DNA from: a bacterium
GTDB lineage: Bacteria > Fidelibacterota > UBA2242
Direction of reading: 5' to 3'
Assembly: GCA_018895675.1 (NCBI GenBank)
Contig: JAHIOG010000671.1
Span: forward strand, 1 to 7,538
Length of the DNA: 7,538 nucleotides
The first letter of the stretch is position 1. Every line of letters begins with the position of its first letter. The position numbers were made by a program, and so were the translations under genes. The notes below the pieces were generated by a model. It saw only the letters and a program-made list of their open reading frames with translations, ran no database searches and was not told the origin of the DNA. This document shows, piece by piece, positions 1 through 5,454 of the stretch.

Positions 1-1585
1 CAAAGCTGAGTAATCGCCCTGAAAGAGGCTGGCCATATCCATAAAGCTCGGTAACACAGTCTAAATGCCACAGACCTATATCTAAAACGCCGGCATCTTT
101 GCGTTTGGCATAATAACTACGATCCTCGGGTTTAAGGGTTATCTTTATTCCGATCTTTTCCCAATATTCTTTTACCAGCTCGCAAATTGCAGTTTTCGGT
201 CCCTCTCCGGCATAATACTCAATCAAAATGTTTAGAGGTTTACCATCGGGTCTTATACGATACTTTCCCCCTTTATCCCATTTTAGACCCATCTTATCCA
301 AGAGTTCATTGGCTCTTTGTGGGTCATAGGTCGCGTATGCTTTGGCCCATTCCTCCTTATAGTAGCTGCAAGTAGGAAGGACAGTTGCCTGGCGAGGGGT
401 AGCCAGACCAAAGCAGACAATCTCGTTGATTTCCTCCCGGTTAATAGCTAAGGAGAGTGCTTGCCGGAATCTAACATCCCGCATGATCTTCCGAAGTAGG
501 GGGTCGGGATGATTTTGATTGGGTGCAAAGGCAACTGCCGCTCCGATAGCGCTCTTCCACATAAAGGCATGATAATTCCCCTTTTTTTCATTTTCCTTAA
601 AAAGGGGATAATCTCCCAGCAATAGATTAAAAGAAACGATATCTATCTCTCCAGCAGTCACTTTCATATTCAATATTTCTTGATTCTCATACAGTCGGTC
701 AACGATCCGATCAATGTAAGGGAGTTGATTGCCCGCAGTATCCACCTGCCAGAAGTAAGGGTTCCGTTCCCATATCTGGTAGGTAGATGCGACTTTCTTT
801 ATCACATACGCATCAAGAGTAGGAAGATCAAGATCCAGGTTCCATAGGTCATAACCAGGATTTCTGACAGCTTTGAATAATTCCCACCAACGAGTATAAC
901 CTGCTTTTTTTGCCAGCTCGTTTGCTTCTGGGTTATATTTAATATGATACTTTTTTAAATAATGTTTTGGATCATACAGCTTAGTCTGTGCAGAGTTCCA
1001 ACTGTGGCCAAGCAGAGTTACTACTGGATAGGACACAGCAAAGTGTATTCGTAAGGTATAATCATCTACTTTTTCAAATCTTGCTAACTTGCCACCAGGT
1101 TTCCAGAATCTCCCTACGATGGGAGAAAGTTCCTTATTTAGCATATAATCTTCCCACCAGAAGAAAATATCATCAACGGTAAAAGGAACACCATCTGACC
1201 ATTTCAATCCCTTTCTTAAGTAGATAGTCAGCGTCTTTTTATCCTCAGAAACTTCGTAATCCTTGGCTATGTCAGGAATTATTTTTGTGCAGTCCCCTGA
1301 ATACCTGAATAAGCCATGACGCCGGAGTGTTCTTCCTTCGATAGCATTAAACGGGGATAAGTCTGCTGTATTTAATGTGCCCCCATACCGCCCAATTTCC
1401 TCCAACGGCTCTATTACTCTCGGCTCTTCGGGAAGTCTTTCTTCTACTGGGGGGAGTTTATCTGCGGCAACTTTTGTCCTGAGCATAGGAGCTTCATTAT
1501 ACCTTGCCGCTGCTGGAGTTGCTCCCAGCAGCAATATTGCTCCGATCAACCCCATAAGTTTATTGAACTTAATGGGTAACCCCAT
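1..1585 (-). CDS. ABC transporter substrate-binding protein, family 5 (partial, C-terminus beyond left edge)
   Basis: Reading the minus strand from the ATG at 1585 gives 528 codons with no stop before the window edge. Family 5 proteins of this long form usually have about 600-700 residues, so the C-terminal part is missing. Residues 1-27 form a signal peptide: basic start, hydrophobic LIGAILLLG, then an AxA-type site near ATPAAA. There is no lipobox Cys. Residues 61-71 (LEEIGRYGGTL) begin the mature lobe. Residues 123-139 (LRKGLKWSDGVPFTVDD) are the family hallmark. NPYFW at 275-279 with LPYID at 288-292, and DVRFRQALSLAIN at 370-382, are also typical. It should bind a peptide or oligosaccharide in the periplasm; the adjacent GH130 genes argue for a sugar. 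It starts 11 bases after the GH130 stop, so they are probably co-transcribed and perhaps translationally coupled. No good ribosome site precedes the ATG, and in-frame GTG codons at 1588 and 1591 are alternative starts. Confidence 0.93.
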   Translation of the reverse strand, partial: MGLPIKFNKLMGLIGAILLLGATPAAARYNEAPMLRTKVAADKLPPVEERLPEEPRVIEPLEEIGRYGGTLNTADLSPFNAIEGRTLRRHGLFRYSGDCTKIIPDIAKDYEVSEDKKTLTIYLRKGLKWSDGVPFTVDDIFFWWEDYMLNKELSPIVGRFWKPGGKLARFEKVDDYTLRIHFAVSYPVVTLLGHSWNSAQTKLYDPKHYLKKYHIKYNPEANELAKKAGYTRWWELFKAVRNPGYDLWNLDLDLPTLDAYVIKKVASTYQIWERNPYFWQVDTAGNQLPYIDRIVDRLYENQEILNMKVTAGEIDIVSFNLLLGDYPLFKENEKKGNYHAFMWKSAIGAAVAFAPNQNHPDPLLRKIMRDVRFRQALSLAINREEINEIVCFGLATPRQATVLPTCSYYKEEWAKAYATYDPQRANELLDKMGLKWDKGGKYRIRPDGKPLNILIEYYAGEGPKTAICELVKEYWEKIGIKITLKPEDRSYYAKRKDAGVLDIGLWHLDCVTELYGYGQPLSGRLLSF

Positions 1586-1596
1586 CACCACTGATT

Positions 1597-2478
1597 TTAG
1601 TCTAATTTTTCCACCTCACGGCTAATGGCTACACAGATGACTTTATCACCGCCACCATAGTAAACATAAAAAGAATCATCTTTCTCAATGGCTCCACAGG
1701 TGAACACCACATTGGGGACATCGCCATATAACTCATAATCTTCTTCGGGCTCAAGGATGGGCTCGTCCTGGCGGGCTAATAATTTGGAGGGATCGTTTAA
1801 ATCAAATAACGCTGCACCCAATCTATACACTTTTTTTTCATCAACCCCATGATAAAACTCCAACCAACCTTTTTCTGTTTTTATCGGGGGTGCACCGGCA
1901 CCAATTTTCTTACAATCCCACGAATCGTCCCTGGGCCTCATGACAATTTCATGGCCATACCATTGTGTAAGATTATCAGAGTAAGCAATCCATATATCTG
2001 GCTTGATTCGATGAAACATGACGTATTTTCCGTTGATTCTTTCCGGGAAAAGCACGGCATCTTTATTTTCCATATCAGGTAAAATAACCCCATGTCTTTG
2101 ATAGTTCCTGAAATTTTCTGTTGAAGCTAAGGCCACCCGATTTCCTGAACCAGAAAATGCTCGCTTAGAAAGAGCAGTGTAGGTAATGTAGAACGTATTT
2201 TCAATTTTTGTAATCCTTGGATCTTCACAGCCGAAATGTTCGTAGTCTTCTTGGGGTTCAAATACTGGATTGTTAAATCGTTTAAAATTCAAACCGTCTT
2301 CACTAACAGCATGACCAAACCTGGAGATATAAGTATCATACTCACCAATTGCGCGATATAGGAGATGGATTAATCCACCCGCATACACAGCAGCACAATT
2401 GAAGACTGCTCCGGATTCCCACTTGTTCTCTTCGCTGGGTCTTAGAATGGGATTTCCCTTATAACGTCTCAGCTTCAT
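1597..2478 (-). CDS. GH130 glycoside phosphorylase (beta-mannoside phosphorylase-like), paralogue A
   Basis: This 293-residue protein has the conserved framework of GH130, a five-bladed beta-propeller family that mostly phosphorolyses beta-mannosides to mannose 1-phosphate. Visible blocks are RRYKGNPILRP (4-14), AVFNCAAVY (24-32), LLYRA (39-43), GCEDPRIT (83-90), VLFPERI (142-148), KKIGAGAPPIKT (190-201), FYHGVD (208-213), GDVPNVVF (252-259) and YYGGGDK (273-279). Asp86 in the EDPR block aligns with the family's catalytic acid. The Arg, Lys and His residues in the YRA, KKIGAG and YHG blocks are candidates for phosphate or sugar contacts. There is no signal peptide, so it should be cytoplasmic. 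The length matches short GH130 members. The start is backed by AAGGA five bases upstream and by the same MKLxRY opening in paralogue B. The substrate linkage (beta-1,4 or beta-1,2 mannoside, or mannosyl-glucose/GlcNAc) cannot be set from sequence; hydrolases also occur in the family. Confidence 0.93.
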   Translation of the reverse strand: MKLRRYKGNPILRPSEENKWESGAVFNCAAVYAGGLIHLLYRAIGEYDTYISRFGHAVSEDGLNFKRFNNPVFEPQEDYEHFGCEDPRITKIENTFYITYTALSKRAFSGSGNRVALASTENFRNYQRHGVILPDMENKDAVLFPERINGKYVMFHRIKPDIWIAYSDNLTQWYGHEIVMRPRDDSWDCKKIGAGAPPIKTEKGWLEFYHGVDEKKVYRLGAALFDLNDPSKLLARQDEPILEPEEDYELYGDVPNVVFTCGAIEKDDSFYVYYGGGDKVICVAISREVEKLD

Positions 2479-2600
2479 TTTGATCCTTATTTTTACTATT
2501 TACAAAAATCACCATATTCTTCAGCAGACAAATATAAACTTAAATCAAACTCAGAGCCAGAAAAAACAATATGTGCATTTTTGTTCAGACTTATAAAAAG
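2479..2600. other. AT-rich gap between the two GH130 genes
   Basis: These 122 bases separate the GH130 paralogues. I see no hairpin followed by a T-run, so no intrinsic terminator, and no recognisable promoter. On the minus strand there is a 12-codon open frame beginning ATGCACATATTG, which has no convincing ribosome site and looks accidental. The gap is long for a tight operon, so a weak internal promoter for the downstream GH130 and transporter genes remains possible, but nothing shows it directly. Confidence 0.5.
2484..2488 (-). promoter_or_regulatory. Ribosome binding site of GH130 paralogue A
   Basis: The minus strand reads AAGGA, then five bases (TCAAA), then the ATG at 2478. This supports the chosen start, as does the match of the resulting N-terminus to that of the paralogue. 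Confidence 0.7.
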
Positions 2601-3575
2601 TTAAAGTGCCAGCAGATAGTCAATTAGTTCATCTGAGCATACTCTGGCGGCGCAGCAAACCTTGTCGGCTGCTCCGTAGAAAATAAGCAGATCATCACCG
2701 ATATTCACAATTCCTTCAGGAAACACAACATTAGGAACATCACCAACTATCTCATATTCCTCCTCAGGCACAAAGATAGGCCCCGGCGAGCGGGCGATTA
2801 CCCTCCAGGGCTCCTCCAGATCCAGGAGAGCAACCCCCGTCCGGTATACATGGTTCTTATCAACCCCATGATAGATCAGAAGCCAGCCTTCTTTGGTCTT
2901 TACGGGCGGAGGCCCAGCACCTATCTTCTTGGACTCCCAATCCCTCTCCGGTTTCATCACCAGCTTATGTTCAAACATATCCCCGTTTAAACCATCTAGG
3001 TAAGCAAACCAGATACCTGGAAACTCGGTGCCATAATTGGGACCAACCCAGTTAGCCGCCCTGTGATACACTGCATACCTGGCTTTGATCTTCTCCGGGA
3101 AGAGCACCACATCTCTTTCATCGGTGTCCGCGGGGGTGATGATCCCCAGCCGGTGAAAATTGCAGAAATCCTTTACCTCAGCAAGAGCCGTGCGGGGATA
3201 GGTTCCCCCGTGGTCGGGTATACCAAGGCGCCTTCGAACAGCGCCGGGAGGACCTGGCGTAGCCGTAACCACATAGGTCATGTATAGATTACCTTCCAAC
3301 AGGGTAAATCTTGGATCCTCGACCGACTTCTCCCAGCCTTTTCCTTCAGGCACAAAACTGGGCTCGTGAAATCTCTTCTCCAGATTAAGGTCTTCATCGA
3401 GGATAGCGTGCCCAAGCCTTGAAATGTATCCCTCATATTCTCCTACCGCACGGTAGAATACATGAATCTTTCCCCCCGTATAAACAGCGGCCGGATTGAA
3501 CACCGCCTTAGATTCCCATTGGTTTCCCTCATTGGGTTTCAAAATGGGATTTCCAATGTAACGACTTAGTTTCAT
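2601..3575 (-). CDS. GH130 glycoside phosphorylase (beta-mannoside phosphorylase-like), paralogue B
   Basis: This 324-residue protein is a close paralogue of the next gene downstream and carries the same GH130 blocks: RYIGNPILKP (5-14), AVFNPAAVY (24-32), VFYRA (39-43), VEDPRFT (85-91, catalytic Asp candidate Asp87), VLFPEKI (157-163), KKIGAGPPPVKT (216-227), YHGVD (235-239), GDVPNVVFPEG and FYGAADK near the C-terminus. It is longer than paralogue A mainly through two insertions, around residues 105-127 (rich in Pro, Gly and Arg) and 173-187; both fall where propeller loops could line the active site, suggesting a different substrate range. It has no signal peptide and should act in the cytoplasm on imported oligosaccharides. 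The start at 3575 is preferred over the in-frame ATG at 3587 because GGAGGT lies four bases upstream and overlaps that earlier ATG, and because it yields the MKLxRY opening shared with paralogue A. The DNA looks more GC-rich than that of paralogue A. Confidence 0.94.
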   Translation of the reverse strand: MKLSRYIGNPILKPNEGNQWESKAVFNPAAVYTGGKIHVFYRAVGEYEGYISRLGHAILDEDLNLEKRFHEPSFVPEGKGWEKSVEDPRFTLLEGNLYMTYVVTATPGPPGAVRRRLGIPDHGGTYPRTALAEVKDFCNFHRLGIITPADTDERDVVLFPEKIKARYAVYHRAANWVGPNYGTEFPGIWFAYLDGLNGDMFEHKLVMKPERDWESKKIGAGPPPVKTKEGWLLIYHGVDKNHVYRTGVALLDLEEPWRVIARSPGPIFVPEEEYEIVGDVPNVVFPEGIVNIGDDLLIFYGAADKVCCAARVCSDELIDYLLAL

Positions 3576-3579
3576 ACTT

Positions 3580-3585
3580 ACCTCC
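3580..3585 (-). promoter_or_regulatory. Strong Shine-Dalgarno deciding the start of GH130 paralogue B
   Basis: The minus strand reads ATGGAGGTAAGTATG. GGAGGT sits four bases before the second ATG (3575), while the first ATG (3587) overlaps the motif and has none of its own. This favours the shorter protein by four residues. Confidence 0.8.
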
Positions 3586-3626
3586 ATAGTTTAAATCCCC
3601 GCTTTATAGATCAGACAATCAAAACC

Positions 3627-3670
3627 CAACCAAGTTTTTTCGCATTTATTTCAGGAATATGAGTTGGTTG
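3627..3670. repeat. 7-base inverted repeat with 30-base spacer
   Basis: The plus strand has CAACCAA at 3627-3633 and its exact complement TTGGTTG at 3664-3670. It lies upstream of the GH130 cassette. The spacer is long for a simple operator and there is no T-run after it, so it is not a terminator. It may be chance. Confidence 0.4.
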
Positions 3671-3692
3671 CGATTCAATTCTCCTAATTCTA

Positions 3693-3713
3693 TGATTCCA
3701 ACTATCTGAATCA
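3693..3713. repeat. Small inverted repeat TGATTC-N9-GAATCA
   Basis: Six perfectly complementary bases flank a nine-base spacer, a geometry compatible with a dimeric regulator site. It lies between the interrupted secreted gene and the GH130 cassette. No matching known operator is recognised. Confidence 0.4.
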
Positions 3714-3781
3714 CTAATGTCCCTAATCCCTTTAACTATCCAGTTATTGACGTCCCCTATCCTTATATGTCAGAAACCACC

Positions 3782-5167
3782 TTATCTTATCAATGCCATC
3801 TTCTTGGTCCGGGTGAACTCTCCGGCGGTTATCCGACAGAAGTATAGTCCGGATGAAACAGCCCTTCCCTCATCATTCCTGCCATCCCAATGAGCTATGT
3901 AAAAGCCTGGATCCTGATGTTGATCTACCAAAGTTTTAACCTCTTGCCCCCTGATGTTGTAGATTTTGAGGGTTACCCCCAATGGATTCGGCAACTTGTA
4001 TCGAATACTGGTCGATGTGTTAAAAGGATTAGGGTAGTTATGCGACAGGAAGAAACCTTGGGGCTTCAAGGCTACTTGATTTCCGGCAATAGCAGTCAAT
4101 TCATCAAAGGCGAACAGAGCCGTACTATTGTACTCATTTAAAACTACTTCTCCCCCCCAAAGCAAGGGATACTCCGATAGGGTATAATCGTCATTAAGCT
4201 TGAAGATTTTAGACAAATCTTCCAGGATAATGGTAAAATTCCAGTAGCTGGAACCCATTATTTTTAAGCTATCCAGATCGTCAATGAGAGTCACTTCGGG
4301 TAGCTCAATAGTAGTGCGGCGCCATCCCTCCCTATTCACTGCTGCAACCGTGGGGTCATTGTGATCTGAATAGTACCAGGTTGAATCGTCCCTGAGTTTC
4401 ATTCCAAAAGTCAATCTTAAATCTGATCCTTCCATCAGGCTATTAAATTCCAAGTAGAGATAATTCCGGGCATCGCTGACTTCCACGGTAAAGGGATCGG
4501 CGGGGCTTTCGTATTTCCCCTCATTTATCATTTCCTCTGCCATAATTTTATAGGTCCAGGGGTCGTTATCCATCAAAATTTCTCTTGAATAATCTTCGCC
4601 TTTACTTCTTTCCGGTGAGAGGAAGAACTTGTAATCCGATATTCCTACATCGCTTACCATATTGTTGAGGGTAACAGTTTTCAAAATGGGATGATCATTA
4701 GCCCTTATCCCCTGAAAGGGCGAGGTACTGTGGCCCGGCCCTTGAAAATAATTCTCCAAAATATTTCCCCCAGAATCAATTTTAACCCAGTAAATCCATT
4801 CAATATCAGTGGTTCGTCCCCAGCGAGACATTAAATTAATGGAATTGGTTCCCCCATCCTCATTACTCCAGATCATGCTATATTGAATCCACTTATCCTG
4901 GCCCTCATATTGGACCTCATGCCATAACAGTAGAGGGGTATCGGTGTAATAGTTATCATCCCTGCCGTATAAAATGGGCGAGAGTCTATATACATCATAA
5001 TGTTCATTGTCAGGGGTAATCGGTATAATATCCCATCGCTCTATATGAATATTAGTAGCATTCAAGGAAGACTTCCCTTCATCGAAGTAAAATTCCAGGG
5101 TGTGGTCTCCTGCACTAAGCCTTCCGAGGGATACTTTGTAGACAAAAAGCTGATCCCCATTAAACAA
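3782..5167 (-). CDS. C-terminal fragment of the interrupted secreted protein, with sorting tail
   Basis: From TTG 5167 this frame encodes 461 residues and has no signal peptide or convincing ribosome site, as expected for the rest of a broken gene. The segment around residues 74-120 (TDTPLLLWHEVQYEG through NEDGGTN and SRWGRTTDIEWIYWV) is Trp-rich and distinctive; I have an impression of similar segments in other secreted bacterial proteins but cannot name a family. The middle holds a likely carbohydrate-binding-like beta region (SLMEGSDLRLTFGMKLRDD through RRTTIELPEV), which is a guess from composition. The last 91 residues are the FlgD-like/type A sorting module. Without the N-terminal fragment this part could not be exported. 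Confidence 0.65.
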   Translation of the reverse strand: MFNGDQLFVYKVSLGRLSAGDHTLEFYFDEGKSSLNATNIHIERWDIIPITPDNEHYDVYRLSPILYGRDDNYYTDTPLLLWHEVQYEGQDKWIQYSMIWSNEDGGTNSINLMSRWGRTTDIEWIYWVKIDSGGNILENYFQGPGHSTSPFQGIRANDHPILKTVTLNNMVSDVGISDYKFFLSPERSKGEDYSREILMDNDPWTYKIMAEEMINEGKYESPADPFTVEVSDARNYLYLEFNSLMEGSDLRLTFGMKLRDDSTWYYSDHNDPTVAAVNREGWRRTTIELPEVTLIDDLDSLKIMGSSYWNFTIILEDLSKIFKLNDDYTLSEYPLLWGGEVVLNEYNSTALFAFDELTAIAGNQVALKPQGFFLSHNYPNPFNTSTSIRYKLPNPLGVTLKIYNIRGQEVKTLVDQHQDPGFYIAHWDGRNDEGRAVSSGLYFCRITAGEFTRTKKMALIR

Positions 5168-5191
5168 AACAATGTCTTGATTTCTTTCATT

Positions 5192-5431
5192 TTAGTTACT
5201 GTCAACAAAGATGGTTATTACCGCGGATTCCATCCCTGCGATGGCCCAATTAGTGTTAGAACTCATTTCTAAGTGAAGAATCACCTCGCTTTCCTCATCG
5301 AGATTGAACCCCACTGGCTCAGACATGTCTCCTGGGTTAAGATCAAGCTGAAGATATGTGAAACCTGTCAAAAAAATAGCTGATATTCCGGATATGATAA
5401 AAGAGATCCTTCTGAACAATATGACTCGCAT
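5192..5431 (-). CDS. N-terminal fragment of the interrupted secreted protein (signal peptide plus start of a beta domain)
   Basis: Seventy-nine residues precede the TAA. The first 24 or so form a signal peptide with two Arg (FRR) and a hydrophobic core. The rest (for example EVILHLEMSSNTNWAIAG and SAVITIFVDSN) looks like beta strands of a domain left incomplete. An in-frame TTG at 5437 would add two residues, but ATG 5431 is preferred. No strong ribosome site is visible; translation may be coupled to the preceding gene, whose stop is 23 bases away. By itself this product would be a short exported peptide, probably not functional. Confidence 0.6.
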   Translation of the reverse strand: MRVILFRRISFIISGISAIFLTGFTYLQLDLNPGDMSEPVGFNLDEESEVILHLEMSSNTNWAIAGMESAVITIFVDSN

Positions 5432-5454
5432 ATCCAAAACCCAAGGCTCTTTAA

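Larger units (their letters stand above)
3576..3781 (-). promoter_or_regulatory. Gap upstream of the GH130-transporter cassette: possible promoter and small inverted repeats
   Basis: This is the longest gene-free stretch inside the window, and a natural place for the cassette's promoter. On the minus strand TATAAA at 3608-3603 could be a -10 box; TTGGTT at 3633-3628 could be a -35 box but with a 19-base spacer, so the promoter call is weak. TTGGTTG/CAACCAA form a 7-base inverted repeat (3627-3633 and 3664-3670, 30 bases apart), overlapping the possible -35. A second inverted repeat, TGATTC-N9-GAATCA, lies at 3693-3713. Either could be an operator, but no regulator family is recognised. One minus-strand frame stays open for about 50 codons without ATG and is not called as a gene. 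No terminator is seen for the upstream gene. Confidence 0.35.
3782..5431 (-). pseudogene. Secreted protein with FlgD-like/type A sorting tail, interrupted by an in-frame TAA
   Basis: Two adjacent open frames are in the same reading frame and are separated only by TAA at 5194-5192. Read through, they form one 550-codon gene. It starts at ATG 5431 (MRVILFRR, then hydrophobic ISFIISGISAIFLTGF: a signal peptide), has an all-beta body, and ends in a 91-residue tail with YPNPFN, IYNIRGQEVKTLV, WDGRNDEGR and SGLYF, then a basic KKM end. The residues just after the stop (NERNQDIVLFNGDQLFVYKV) continue the beta-rich pattern before it, so the stop falls within a domain and not between genes. It may be a true nonsense mutation, a sequencing error or, less likely, read-through. 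The gene follows its upstream neighbour by 23 bases, which suggests an operon. Function unknown; probably an exported or surface-attached protein. Confidence 0.75.

Noticed and set aside
1377..1625. Plus-strand open frame of 82 codons, Ser/Gly/Ala-rich.
   Set aside because: It lies opposite the start of the binding protein gene and reads the complement of its signal peptide region; no ribosome site and no family resemblance.
2560..2590. A-run and T-run flanking GCACATATTG in the gap between GH130 genes, considered as an operator or terminator.
   Set aside because: Only the outer A and T runs pair; the centre is not palindromic and no stable stem forms.
5068..5191. An out-of-frame ATG right after the TAA (minus strand, MKEIKTLFCLMGISFLS...) that looks like a new signal peptide for a second gene.
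   Set aside because: That frame closes after about 40 codons, while the frame continuous with the upstream fragment gives a good beta-domain sequence through the same bases. The resemblance to a signal peptide is judged accidental.
5000..5272. Plus-strand open frame of 90 codons crossing the in-frame stop region.
   Set aside because: It is antisense to the interrupted secreted gene and shows no protein-like motif pattern; treated as a shadow.
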